A DNA stretch of 64,000 nucleotides from Methanosaeta sp. PtaB.Bin039 (GTDB taxonomy: Archaea > Halobacteriota > Methanosarcinia > Methanotrichales > Methanotrichaceae), in assembly GCA_002067795.1 (NCBI GenBank), contig MVQI01000041.1, forward strand, positions 1 to 64,000, given 5' to 3'. The number at the start of each line of letters is the position of its first letter. Position 1 is the first letter of the stretch. Both the position numbers and the translations under genes were made by a program. This document shows, piece by piece, positions 45,716 to 54,647 of this stretch. The notes under the pieces were generated by a model. The model did no database searches. It was not told the origin of the DNA and was given only the letters and a program-made list of their open reading frames with translations.

Positions 45716-46215
45716 GAAACAGCCTCCTCTTGGCTGCCGCCGGGATCTGCCGGCTGCTGGTCGGGCCAGCCCAGGGATATGATAGCCACCGGCAGCACAC
45801 CCTTTTCGAGGGACAGCAGATCCCTGACCAGGGCATCGTCGAATGCTCCGTTCCAGCACGCCCCCAGCCCCAGGGCATGGGCTGCGAGGAGGAGGCACAT
45901 GCAGGCTGCGTCGGCGTCCTGTATGGCAAAGAGGCTTCCGCGGTCGCCGTAGCGTGCGGAGGATCGAGGGACGTCGGCGCAGATAACCACAAGAGCAGCT
46001 GCTTTGGAGAACTGAGGCTGGCTGTATGCTGCGAGTCCCAGGGCCTTCATGATCTGCGGATTGGTGACCACCAGGAACTTCCGAGATCGCAGATTTCCGG
46101 CCGAAGGTGCTGTCTTTGCAGCATCGAGCAGCGTCTTGAGTGTCTCTTCCGGGATGGGGCGCTCTTGATACCGCCGAATCGACCTTCTCTGCCTAAGGGC
46201 CGTCATCAGATCCAT
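45703..46215 (-). CDS. nitroreductase-family FMN protein
   Basis: The 170 residues begin L-R-Q-R-R-S-I-R-R-Y-Q, the FMN-binding N-terminal motif, followed by A-P-S-A-G-N-L-R-S-R, D-A-D-A-A-C-M-C-L-L-L-A-A-H-A-L-G-L-G-A-C-W and I-S-L-G-W-P. These enzymes use NAD(P)H to reduce nitro, quinone or other substrates; specificity is unknown. The 3' end overlaps the start of elp3, suggesting co-transcription. Upstream lies a repeat element (46318-46416). Confidence 0.88.
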   Translation of the reverse strand: MDLMTALRQRRSIRRYQERPIPEETLKTLLDAAKTAPSAGNLRSRKFLVVTNPQIMKALGLAAYSQPQFSKAAALVVICADVPRSSARYGDRGSLFAIQDADAACMCLLLAAHALGLGACWNGAFDDALVRDLLSLEKGVLPVAIISLGWPDQQPADPGGSQEEAVSWIT

Positions 46216-46317
46216 GCTCCCCCCTTCACCCCTGTGAGGATAATAATGCTTTTGCGGTGACGAGGCGGGATATGGGAATTGTCTCTTTTAACTCGTAGGA
46301 TCGCGAAGGACGAAGCG

Positions 46318-46416
46318 GGAAGTCCCCCTCATTCAGGGTGGTCTCCCGGACTGCGAGTCCGGGGGAGTTGCGACGAAGTCGCAACAGGATGAAAGCGGAG
46401 TCTTTTGCCCTAGTTT
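46318..46416. repeat. three-hairpin repeat element, copy B
   Basis: Second copy of the element at 4366-4465; 46358-46397 is identical to 4406-4445. Here the middle hairpin is better preserved: CCGGACT (46346-46352) pairs exactly with 46356-46362 around GCG. The third stem GTTGCGAC/GTCGCAAC (46367-46374 with 46378-46385) is perfect. It lies between the nitroreductase gene and the metallophosphoesterase gene. A TTTTAAC patch lies about 30 bases upstream on the plus strand. Confidence 0.75.
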
Positions 46417-46510
46417 CGATTTACAAGCGCGGCCAGCCACCCCGCGAATCCAGATCTTCCCGGCGCCTTTCCCGGGCCTTTACCCCTGTCCGGGGCACAG
46501 GGTTTGACTT

Positions 46511-47488
46511 TCAGAGACAGAAGCTGGCCAGCGGCTCGGGCAGGCCAAGCTGGCGCAGGGATATCCGATCTTCCTGAAGTACCAGGTATGTATTGACGGG
46601 GTCATTTGGCCCGACGTTTTCAGAGCTAAAGCAGCCTGCATTGGCCACCAGTGGCCCTTTTCCCTTCTTGAATATATCCGGCCTGTGGGTATCGCCGTAT
46701 ACGAAGCAGTCGACAGGCCCGATCTGCCGCTCATGCATGAACTCGAGTATAGATCCGTAATGCCTCTCAACCGGTATGAAGCGGAATGTCTTTCGTATTC
46801 CGGACCTGACCCTGTCAAGCACGGTTGAGGCCTTCCATATCCTCTCCTCAAGCTCCACAAACTCCCCCACGTAGCTGGACCGGTATATGCTCTCGTAAGC
46901 ATAGGTCATCAGCCTCTCCAGGTCGGCGGGGGATACCGGTTCGCCTGAGAGGCGGCGCAGGTTCTCCACAACCTGTAGCGAGAGCGCCTGAACCCCGTTG
47001 AGGTGATGGCCGTGGGTGAAAAGGAACCGGCGATCGCCTACCGACGCGGTATAAGTGGGGTAGGCCATATCCAGCTTCAGACCGTCTATGGTCTGGGACC
47101 AGGACAGGTGTGGGTAATAGATGCTGAAAAGGTCTCCCCTGGCCATGCGGTCCAAAAGCGCCCTCTCCTGGCGCATGACCATCATGTGATGGTCGTGGTT
47201 TCCGACCACATACCTGATGGGGACGTCCAGCTCGGCCAGCCGGCGAAATAGGTAGCTGGCCTGACGCAGGGCCTGCTCAGGCCTGGCCCTCCAGAGGTCC
47301 AGCACATCGCCCAGCAGCACCAGTTCGTCAAAGCCGTCGCCGTAGCGCCATATCTCCCATATCAGATAGTCCACCCTGCTCTCCCGGCAAAGGGTGGCCG
47401 ACCGCCCGCCGAAGTGGGTGTCGGAGATCACCACTATCGACCTAAATCTACCCCCTGTAGCTATCCAACCACCTATCTTATCGGGCAC
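46511..47488 (-). CDS. calcineurin-like metallophosphoesterase
   Basis: Metal-dependent phosphodiesterase of 325 residues with the five standard blocks: I-S-D-T-H-F-G-G, L-L-G-D-V-L-D-L-W, V-G-N-H-D-H-H, F-T-H-G-H-H and Y-G-D-T-H-R-P. The layout resembles the LpxH/UDP-diacylglucosamine hydrolase branch, but archaea lack that pathway, so the substrate is unknown. The GTG at 47488 is about 27 bases after a minus-strand TATA (TATTTATAC, near 47508-47517), consistent with a leaderless start. It diverges from hisG with a shared AT-rich promoter region (about 47500-47560). Confidence 0.85.
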   Translation of the reverse strand: MPDKIGGWIATGGRFRSIVVISDTHFGGRSATLCRESRVDYLIWEIWRYGDGFDELVLLGDVLDLWRARPEQALRQASYLFRRLAELDVPIRYVVGNHDHHMMVMRQERALLDRMARGDLFSIYYPHLSWSQTIDGLKLDMAYPTYTASVGDRRFLFTHGHHLNGVQALSLQVVENLRRLSGEPVSPADLERLMTYAYESIYRSSYVGEFVELEERIWKASTVLDRVRSGIRKTFRFIPVERHYGSILEFMHERQIGPVDCFVYGDTHRPDIFKKGKGPLVANAGCFSSENVGPNDPVNTYLVLQEDRISLRQLGLPEPLASFCL

Positions 47489-47586
47489 GGCTTATAAGAG
47501 TTGCTATGTATAAATATTCTGTCAATATATATTTCGCGGCATACGGGGAAGAATTATAAGCTCATATGGACTGCTTTTCGGCCATT

Positions 47587-48459
47587 ATGATCAATATCGC
47601 CATTCCAAAGGGCAGCTTGCAGAGCCAGACCCTGGAGCTCTTCGAGCAGGCTGGCCTGGAGATACGCCGGACCGAACGGGAATACAACGCTCGGATCGAC
47701 GATCCCCGCATCGGCAAGGTCAAGATCCTTCGCCCTCAGGAGATCCCGGGCTATGTGGCAAGCGGGTACTTCGACCTGGGCATATCGGGGACGGACTGGA
47801 TCGTCGAGTCAGGCTCAGATGTCGTCACAGTGGCAAACCTCAACTATGGAAAGCAGGGTCCAGGGACGGTCAAGGTTGTGGTGGCTGTGCCGCAGGCCAC
47901 CGCCATACGCTCGGCCAGGGACGTGCCCCCAGGCAGCCGCGTATCCACCGAGTATCCCAACCTGACCCGGGCTTTCTTCCAGCGTCTTGGAATCCCGGTG
48001 GAGGTTCAGTTCTCGTACGGGGCGACCGAGGCAAAGGTACCCGAGCTCACCGACCTCGTGGTGGACCTGACCGAGACAGGCTCTACCCTGCGCAAGAATG
48101 GGCTCCGGATCGTGGACGTCATCCTGCAGTCGACGTCTGAGCTGATCGCCAACGCGGAGAGCTGGTCAGATCCGGATAAACGTGAGGAGATCCTGGCAGT
48201 GGAGACCATGCTCTCGGCAGTCATCCGGGCCCGCGGTAAGGTGCTCTTAAAGATGAACGTGCCCGAGGAGCTGCTCGACGAGGTCATCTCCCGCCTGCCA
48301 AGCATGAAAAATCCCACGGTCTCCAAACTCTACAACTCAGGGCACTATGCGCTCGAGAGCGTCGTGGACAAGCAGGCAGTCAATCTGTTGATTCCGGGAC
48401 TCAAGAAGGCCGGCGCAACCGACATACTTGAGCTTGATATATCGAAGATAGTCCCTTAG
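47587..48459 (+). CDS. hisG: ATP phosphoribosyltransferase (long form)
   Basis: First step of histidine synthesis, joining ATP and PRPP. The 290 residues match the long HisG form with its C-terminal regulatory domain (V-L-L-K-M-N-V and K-K-A-G-A-T-D-I-L), so feedback by histidine is expected. Core motifs are I-P-K-G-S-L-Q, L-G-I-S-G-T-D-W and D-L-T-E-T-G-S-T-L. I take the ATG at 47587 because it starts the conserved M-I-N-I-A-I-P-K and lies about 30 bases after AATTATAAG (47552-47560). The frame also opens at 47566. Confidence 0.94.
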   Translation: MINIAIPKGSLQSQTLELFEQAGLEIRRTEREYNARIDDPRIGKVKILRPQEIPGYVASGYFDLGISGTDWIVESGSDVVTVANLNYGKQGPGTVKVVVAVPQATAIRSARDVPPGSRVSTEYPNLTRAFFQRLGIPVEVQFSYGATEAKVPELTDLVVDLTETGSTLRKNGLRIVDVILQSTSELIANAESWSDPDKREEILAVETMLSAVIRARGKVLLKMNVPEELLDEVISRLPSMKNPTVSKLYNSGHYALESVVDKQAVNLLIPGLKKAGATDILELDISKIVP

Positions 48460-48721
48460 GTCTGTCGCATTGGTCCGCAGTTCGGGCTTATCTGCTGCCC
48501 CCCAGGATTGGGGCGAGAATGAGAAAGCGGATGCCCGGCTGAAAATATCCGATCGGCAGCGGAGCCCCTTCTCGGTAGGGAGCAGGCCTTTTTCCCGGTC
48601 CGCTGCTCCTTCTTTCGGTGTCCCCTGAGTCCCAGAATACTTCTCGTAAGAAAAGAAGCTCGCTATTTGCGATTGGCAATAATGCCCCTCTGAGAGATGG
48701 GTCGTGGAAAACCGGATTTAG

Positions 48722-48836
48722 CGGGCGTGGAGGGATTCGAACCCTCGACCTACAGCTTAGGAGGCTGCCGCCATATCCTTTCTAGGGAGCCGGGCTTCTT
48801 TTTGCAAACCGCAGCTCCTGGCTAGGCCACACGCCC
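48722..48836 (-). tRNA. tRNA-Arg (anticodon CCT) with an apparent D-loop intron
   Basis: The acceptor arms GGGCGTG and CACGCCC, T arm GAGGG-TTCGAAT-CCCTC and anticodon arm GCAGC-CTCCTAA-GCTGT are intact. Between D-loop bases lies an extra 40 nt (48780-48819). Its ends form a bulge-helix-bulge: CTAG of the 5' exon pairs with CTAG at the end of the insert, bulges CCA and AAA flank it, and GGAGC pairs with GCTCC inside. Cutting after the second base of each bulge joins exons into a normal-length D arm. AGGA occurs at both junctions. There is no encoded CCA. Confidence 0.85.
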
Positions 48837-48899
48837 ACGCGGTCTTTCCCTTCGACCATCTGATATATCAACCTTTCTTGGGCTCAACCAAGAAAGCCG

Positions 48900-50549
48900 T
48901 CACTGGATAAGCACTCCGGCCAAGACCACCACGAATAGGCCCAGCAGGAACCATCCCAGTATGCCCTCGAGCATGGCCAGGTGGCGGTAGTACCCAACCG
49001 GGTATGTATTCACCGGAGCCTGGGACGTGGTGAACATCGCCACGCTGAAGTACAGGGCGTCCACGAGGGATACCCTCTGACTTGCCAGGTCCTCCGAATT
49101 GGCGCCGGACCTGGCCATCTCCTCGAGGTCGAAGTTACGCATCCCGTTTCCGGCCCATAATACCACCCCGAAGATCAGGATGGTGAATATGCACCAGAAT
49201 ATGGTGTAGCTTACCCGCACTCCGTAGCCGCAGGAGAGCCACGAGATTATGTCTATCGCCTTGTTCAGGCTCCAGGGCTCGGCTGCCTGCACAGCCCGAC
49301 GATACTGGTAATAGCAGTTGTTTGCGTCGTCACGCCACTCCAGGTTGCGGTAATTTCTGACGAGGCCGAGGTAGGCGGCGTTGTCGAAGGCCAGATGCTC
49401 TCTTATATCGTCCCAGCGGGCCAGCACCCTGGTTATATCGGCATCCCCCATCGAGATCCTCGTGCGCTCGCTGTACCTGGCTTCATCGAGCTGCAGCGTG
49501 TAGATCCGGGAGCTGTCCAGGATGAAGTCGCCCTCGAAGCTGGCATTCACGAAGCGGATAGTGTCGGCGGACTTCGCCACGGCGAATATGGCCACTCCGC
49601 CGAAGCGAGCTTTGGAGAAATCCGAAAAACCCGAGAAGCTTGCAAGTCCGAATATGGCAGCCCGCGAGAAGTTGGCCTGGCTGAACGTGGCGTCGGTCCT
49701 GTAGTTTGCCCCCATAAACGTCACATTGCCGCGGTACTGGGTCTCCAGGTAGTTGGCGATTCCGTCCACCTGCGAGTTTGCGAATATCGTCTCCCCGGAG
49801 AAGACCGCCCGCCAGAAGGAGACGAGTTGGGAAAAGCGGGCCAGCTGAAAGTCGGCCAGCTTGAGGAACTTGACTTTTTCGAAGCTGGCGTCTCCCAGGC
49901 ACTGCAGGCTCATAAATCCTGCAGGTTCCCAAAAAGTGGTCCCCTCAAAGCTGACCAGCTTGGAGAACTGGGCGTAGCCGAAGTCCGCCATCCCCTGAAA
50001 GCTGCTATCCCGGAATAGGGTTATGCCGGCGAAACGGGCAAACCTGAAGCTGGTGGGCCGAAGGAAGCGGGACTCTGCGAAGGACGTGTCCCCGTTCATG
50101 GTGACCCGGGCCAAATTGGACGCCCCGGCCACGGTTGTGCCGCTCAGATCCACTCCTTCCTCAAACGTGACGCCCTCCAGGATGAGGGAGCCGTTGATGG
50201 TTGAGTTGATTATATGAAATCCCTGCATGACAGGCCGGTCCAGGCCGGTCAGGTCAAGGTCGCCCGCTATGTAGGCCCGCTCGTACTCCACTCTCTGGCC
50301 TGATCTGACCTTGCCCACGATCTCAGCCGGCAGGATTCGCTGCATCCCTGTGGCAGCAGAGCTCTCATTGGCCAAGGCCCCGCTCACTTCCGCCGGCTGC
50401 TCGAGGCCATCTCCTGCATCGGTCAGCTGCCCCGTCTCTGCCGATCCAGCAGGCGAAGATGGCAGCTCGGTTACGTTCTGCCCTGCCGCCACAAGAATAA
50501 TCAGAAGGCCAGCTGATAGCAGGCCGATCCACCGATTTATCCGAACCAC
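48900..50549 (-). CDS. pentapeptide-repeat protein with 2TM channel-like C-terminus
   Basis: The 549 residues start with a signal-like hydrophobic segment (about 9-25). A pentapeptide-repeat-type right-handed quadrilateral helix covers about 90-360 (runs such as A-D-F-G-Y-A-Q-F-S-K-L-V-S-F). A short globular part with R-N-Y-R-N-L-E-W follows. The last 140 residues have two transmembrane helices around a re-entrant-like A-L-Y-F-S-V-A-M-F-T-T-S-Q-A-P-V segment, as in Ion_trans_2 channels, but the T-x-G-Y-G filter is absent. It is a tandem paralogue of the next gene upstream (50613-51998). Confidence 0.8.
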   Translation of the reverse strand: MVRINRWIGLLSAGLLIILVAAGQNVTELPSSPAGSAETGQLTDAGDGLEQPAEVSGALANESSAATGMQRILPAEIVGKVRSGQRVEYERAYIAGDLDLTGLDRPVMQGFHIINSTINGSLILEGVTFEEGVDLSGTTVAGASNLARVTMNGDTSFAESRFLRPTSFRFARFAGITLFRDSSFQGMADFGYAQFSKLVSFEGTTFWEPAGFMSLQCLGDASFEKVKFLKLADFQLARFSQLVSFWRAVFSGETIFANSQVDGIANYLETQYRGNVTFMGANYRTDATFSQANFSRAAIFGLASFSGFSDFSKARFGGVAIFAVAKSADTIRFVNASFEGDFILDSSRIYTLQLDEARYSERTRISMGDADITRVLARWDDIREHLAFDNAAYLGLVRNYRNLEWRDDANNCYYQYRRAVQAAEPWSLNKAIDIISWLSCGYGVRVSYTIFWCIFTILIFGVVLWAGNGMRNFDLEEMARSGANSEDLASQRVSLVDALYFSVAMFTTSQAPVNTYPVGYYRHLAMLEGILGWFLLGLFVVVLAGVLIQ

Positions 50550-50612
50550 TTCCAGTGGCCCTTTTCTGAAATCCCTTGGATTTAGGGTTTTTCCCTTTGA
50601 AAGAAGTCCTCG

Positions 50613-51998
50613 TCACCGGATCATGACACGGCCCAGAGTCACGAAGAGAAGCGCCATGAAGAGCCAGCCGAAGATTCCCTCCATTATGATCAGATAGCGG
50701 TATCTTCCAACCGGCAGGAACTCAAGCGGGCCTGTTGACAGGAAGATCAGGGCACTGAAATATATGCAATCCCGAATGCCGGGCCTGGTCGGAACTGCGA
50801 TCGGAGCCTCTTGATGCCGGTCCAAGTTGGGCTTCTCATCCTGGGCTGGTTGGCCCGAGCGCCTGATGCCTCCGGTAAGGAAGAACGCCAGGCCGAAGAG
50901 TGCTATTAGGGTCATCGACCATATCAGTGGATAGGATGGCCGCACCCCGTAGCCGCAGGAGAGCCAGGATAGGTAGTCTATGACCTTCTCCACGCCCCAA
51001 GCCTTCTGTCTCCTGTTCTCCTGCCGGTAATCGAAGTAGCACCAGTCGGCGTCGCCAAACCATTCGAGGTCCCTGTAGTTGCGTGCCAGGGCCAGATAGA
51101 CTGCCCCGTCATAGACCAGATGTCCTCGCAACTCCTGCCAGGGCGTTGTCATCCTGGTGAACTTGGCAGAGCGCAGGTTGACCTTCGCATCCCGGCCGAA
51201 GCTGACGTTTTCTAAAAGCAGCGACTCGATTGAGGCGCTCTTGAAGTTGACCTGCCCAGCCATAGTTGAGCCGTTGAACTCGGCCAGGTCCATCTGAGCC
51301 AGGCCGAATATGGCATCGCCGTCGAATGCAACATCCCGGAACTGAATGGCATCGACGAAATGGGCCAGGCCGAAGTAGGCTGTCCCGTTGAAGACGGCAT
51401 CGGCAAAGCTGCTGAAGCTCTCAAAGCTGGCCCCCATGAAGTTGGCTGAACCGTCGAACCTGCTGTCCAGGAAACCGGCTCCGTCGATAAATCGTGCCTT
51501 TATGAACAGGCATCCTTTGAGGAACCGGGCGTTTCCGAAGTCCGCAAACTCCTGGAAGTAGGCGTCGTAAAATGATGCCTCCTTCTCGAAAAGGGCTCCT
51601 GCAAAGTAGTTGTATCCCTCAAACCTCGTGTAATTGAAGTCCACAGGCCCGCGAAAATCAGTATCATAAAATCCGGCGTCATCGGCGAAGACGGCCTGCG
51701 AGAAGCTGGCAGCGTCAAGGGTGCTGCCGGAGAAGTCGGCCATGTCCTGGAATGTAACTCCTGTGAAGTCCGACGTGGCGACGGTGCAGTTGACCAGCGA
51801 GAATCGGGCCCTGACCAATGGCGGATCCAGGTTCGACAGATTCAGGTGGCCGGTGACGACGAAGTTCTCAAGCTGCACCGGCTCACCGGCAAAGACCTGC
51901 TGCCAGATCTCTGCGGCATCCACGGACCACATGGGCTGCTCCCCACTGCAGATCGGTGTCAGCAGGATGACCGCCGCCACGAAGAGCTCTTTGATCAT
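50613..51998 (-). CDS. pentapeptide-repeat protein with 2TM channel-like C-terminus (paralogue)
   Basis: Same architecture as the 48900-50549 product, with 461 residues: signal peptide (about 1-19), pentapeptide-type repeats (about 45-285), the R-N-Y-R-D-L-E-W block, the Y-L-S-W-L-S-C-G-Y-G-V-R-P-S-Y element shared with its paralogue, and a 2TM end with I-Y-F-S-A-L-I-F-L-S-T-G-P-L-E at the pore position. A potassium filter is again lacking. The genes are 63 bases apart on the same strand and probably arose by duplication. Because the repeats face outside if the N-terminal segment is cleaved, a surface-sensing or mechanosensitive role is conceivable. Confidence 0.8.
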   Translation of the reverse strand: MIKELFVAAVILLTPICSGEQPMWSVDAAEIWQQVFAGEPVQLENFVVTGHLNLSNLDPPLVRARFSLVNCTVATSDFTGVTFQDMADFSGSTLDAASFSQAVFADDAGFYDTDFRGPVDFNYTRFEGYNYFAGALFEKEASFYDAYFQEFADFGNARFLKGCLFIKARFIDGAGFLDSRFDGSANFMGASFESFSSFADAVFNGTAYFGLAHFVDAIQFRDVAFDGDAIFGLAQMDLAEFNGSTMAGQVNFKSASIESLLLENVSFGRDAKVNLRSAKFTRMTTPWQELRGHLVYDGAVYLALARNYRDLEWFGDADWCYFDYRQENRRQKAWGVEKVIDYLSWLSCGYGVRPSYPLIWSMTLIALFGLAFFLTGGIRRSGQPAQDEKPNLDRHQEAPIAVPTRPGIRDCIYFSALIFLSTGPLEFLPVGRYRYLIIMEGIFGWLFMALLFVTLGRVMIR

Positions 51999-52188
51999 CC
52001 ATTACAGTTCTTCCAGTATCCGTCTAATGCCTTCCGGTCCTTGGCGCAGGCATGGGCAATCGCAGCCGTCATGGTACGTTGCAGGCGGGGCAGTCAATAA
52101 TTGATGCCAGCGTTTTTCGCGGGCAGGGCCAACTCTTCGCGGGACGGACCAAGGTTAATTAGCCCGCAGATCTAAAGGGCGGGTTCTG

Positions 52189-53109
52189 ATGGAAGATTCC
52201 AGTGAACATACGGCAGCCCTGGTCAGGCAGGGATACCATATGGTGGGCCATGCCGCGGTCAAGCCGTGCCTCTGGCTCAATCGTTCGCTCCGGGGTGAGG
52301 ATCAGTGCTACAAGCACCACTTCTATGGGATCAGCAGCCATCGCTGCATCCAGATGACCCCGGTCCTGCATTGCAATCATCTCTGCATGCACTGCTGGCG
52401 GCCTGTGGATCAGCCGATAGCCCTGCCCCGTGAATGGCTTGAGCCGGATGATCTGCTGCAGCGTGTCGTCATGGAGCAGCGCCGCGTCCTGTCCGGCTAC
52501 GGAGGATCTCCAGTTTTGGACCGGGAGCGTTTCGAAGAGTCCAAAGTTCCCGCTCATCTTGCCATATCCCTCATGGGAGAGCCAACATATTACCCGATGC
52601 TAGATGAGCTCATAGATGCTGCACGCCGACGGAGCATGACCACATTCCTGGTTAGCAACGGCACAAGGCCGGAGGTCCTCGAACGCGTGCGCCCCACCCA
52701 GCTCTATCTTAGCCTGAGCGCGTCGGATAGGGAGCAGTATCTCCATGCAGCCCATCCTTCGCGAGACGACTGGGACCAGGTTCTTTCAAGCCTGCACCTC
52801 TTGGGGGACCACGCGTCCCGAACGGTTGTCCGGATCACCCTGGTAAAGGGATTTAACATGGATCCTGAGGGCTTTTTTAGCCTGTTGAAGGAAGCGGGGC
52901 CCGACTTCATCGAGGCCAAGGCTTATATGCATCTTGGCAAGTCTAGGGGGCGGCTGACAAGGGAAGCAATGCCGTCTCATGAGGAGGTCATGGCCTTCTC
53001 CCTGAGGCTGGCCGAAAACCTGGGCTATTCCCTGTCCGGCGAGGTGCCCTTGAGCAGGGTGGCCCTGCTCACAAACAATAGAAGGCCCAGGATCATAGAG
53101 GAACATTGA
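52189..53109 (+). CDS. taw1: 4-demethylwyosine synthase
   Basis: Radical SAM enzyme that builds the tricyclic base at position 37 of tRNA-Phe from N1-methylguanosine and pyruvate. The SAM cluster motif C-N-H-L-C-M-H-C-W and the upstream C-L-W, C-Y-K-H and H-R-C-I-Q Cys residues for the second cluster are present, as is A-I-S-L-M-G-E-P-T. At 306 residues it is a typical archaeal Taw1. It stands alone between the pentapeptide pair and a response regulator. Confidence 0.93.
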   Translation: MEDSSEHTAALVRQGYHMVGHAAVKPCLWLNRSLRGEDQCYKHHFYGISSHRCIQMTPVLHCNHLCMHCWRPVDQPIALPREWLEPDDLLQRVVMEQRRVLSGYGGSPVLDRERFEESKVPAHLAISLMGEPTYYPMLDELIDAARRRSMTTFLVSNGTRPEVLERVRPTQLYLSLSASDREQYLHAAHPSRDDWDQVLSSLHLLGDHASRTVVRITLVKGFNMDPEGFFSLLKEAGPDFIEAKAYMHLGKSRGRLTREAMPSHEEVMAFSLRLAENLGYSLSGEVPLSRVALLTNNRRPRIIEEH

Positions 53110-53292
53110 GCGATGGATGGTTGGACCGAAGAGACCTGCCGTGGAAGAATGCGGACATATGCCCAATTTTGCATCAGACGTTCGGTTTGCCAGCTAGCAG
53201 TTGCGCTTAAGTGGGGAAAGTATTTTTGCGAGTAATCCGAAACCTATTCATGGTTGGCTGATATGGTGACGACTGGCTTGGAAGGGCAACGT

Positions 53293-53670
53293 ATGAGCGT
53301 AATGCTGGTGGAGGACAATCCCGAGGACGTATTCTTCACCAAGAGGGTGCTGAAGCAGAGCGGCATCGAGCAGATAACCGTTGTTGGCGACGGTCAGGCT
53401 GCCCTGGTCACCCTCGAAGAGATGGCAGCAGACGGCCGTCTGCCCAACCTGGTACTCCTGGACATCAACTTGCCGGTCATGGGGGGAATCGCCCTGCTAA
53501 AGCGGCTCAAGAAGAACCCCCGGCTCTCGGGTATCCCTGTGGTGATGCTCACCGGCTCAAATGTCGACTGCGACATCCAGACCAGCTACGACCTGGGCGC
53601 CTCCAGCTACCTTGTAAAGCCGATATCCAAAGAGGCACTTCAGTTGGTATTGGCCTCCGTCTTCCCCTGA
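53293..53670 (+). CDS. single-domain response regulator (CheY/Rcp1-like)
   Basis: The 125 residues are one receiver domain: acidic pair V-E-D-N, phospho-acceptor Asp in L-L-D-I-N-L-P, Thr in M-L-T-G-S and Lys in L-V-K-P-I. It resembles Rcp1-like regulators used with phytochrome-type and PAS-containing histidine kinases in methanogens. No kinase gene adjoins it. The ATG at 53293 is chosen because GGAAGGG lies six bases upstream; earlier in-frame starts occur at 53254 (TTG) and 53263. Confidence 0.92.
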   Translation: MSVMLVEDNPEDVFFTKRVLKQSGIEQITVVGDGQAALVTLEEMAADGRLPNLVLLDINLPVMGGIALLKRLKKNPRLSGIPVVMLTGSNVDCDIQTSYDLGASSYLVKPISKEALQLVLASVFP

Positions 53671-53804
53671 GCCGATATCGCCGGCAGGCGTGCTTATTTT
53701 CCGTCGGGATTCCCACATCTCGGACATGGCAGCCGCAGTTGTGTCACTTGGCCACATGCAGCCGATTTTTTCAAAGCCGGCCCATCAGGGCATGCGTATC
53801 GTCC

Positions 53805-54647
53805 TTAACAGCTCTCGGATGATAGCCGCCGGGCGACATCAAGATTTCCCCGGTCGTCCCTTCCTTCATCGACCGGAGTCTCCAGGATTACCGGCAGGTC
53901 CTGTAGGGCTGGATGATGGAGCACGGCTCTAAGCCCATCCTCACCGATCCCGCCCAATCCCAGATGTTGATGACGGTCCCTCCCAGAGCCGAGCGTGCTC
54001 AGACAGTCGTTGAGGTGGATCAGGCGGATGTGGCCAGATCCGATCTCAGAATCGAACTGCTTCATGGTCTCGAAGAATCCTTCCCTGGTCCTCACCTCGT
54101 AGCCTGCCGCGAATATATGGCATGTGTCCAGGCAGACCCCCAGCCTGTCTGTTCCCGTTCGATCCATCACCTCGGCTATATCCCGAAACGTTCCTCCCAT
54201 GCTGTTCCTGGTGCCAGCGGTGGTCTCCAGAAGTATCATTGTCTGGCCCGGAAGATCTAGGGCAGAAGAGAGCGCCTGGATTATCTGGGCAAGGCCAGCC
54301 TTCCTGCCGGCTCCCAGGTGGCTGCCCATATGGGTGACCAAGTATGGTATCCCCAGGATCTGGCAGCGCGATAGTTCGCGGACCAGTACCTCCAGGGATT
54401 GGCGGTGTACATCAGGGCGCGGAGAGGCGAGATTGGGCAGATACGGCATATGGGCCACCGCCAGCTCCAGGCCAAAGACGGCCATCTCATCTCTGAAAGC
54501 TTCGGCTGATCTGGGCGAGATCTCTGCGGACTTCCAGCTCCGCGGATTGCTGGTGAATATCTGAAATACCTGGCAGCCGGCAGCTTTTGCTCTGCCCACC
54601 GATCTCTCGATACCGCCGGCGATGGAGACGTGAAATCCGAGCTTCAA
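53805..54647 (-). CDS. nfo: endonuclease IV (AP endonuclease)
   Basis: Cuts DNA 5' of abasic sites in base-excision repair. The TIM-barrel metal ligands appear in F-H-V-S-I-A-G-G, H-M-P-Y-L, L-E-T-T-A-G, C-L-D-T-C-H-I-F, I-H-L-N-D and H-Q-H-L-G-L-G-G-I-G. I prefer the TTG at 54647 because it is eight bases after AAGGGG and gives 280 residues, as in homologues; the frame continues to an ATG at 54713. Confidence 0.9.
   Translation of the reverse strand: MKLGFHVSIAGGIERSVGRAKAAGCQVFQIFTSNPRSWKSAEISPRSAEAFRDEMAVFGLELAVAHMPYLPNLASPRPDVHRQSLEVLVRELSRCQILGIPYLVTHMGSHLGAGRKAGLAQIIQALSSALDLPGQTMILLETTAGTRNSMGGTFRDIAEVMDRTGTDRLGVCLDTCHIFAAGYEVRTREGFFETMKQFDSEIGSGHIRLIHLNDCLSTLGSGRDRHQHLGLGGIGEDGLRAVLHHPALQDLPVILETPVDEGRDDRGNLDVARRLSSESC

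Noticed and set aside
46480-46902. 140-residue open frame on the minus strand
   Set aside because: It lies within the metallophosphoesterase gene in another frame.
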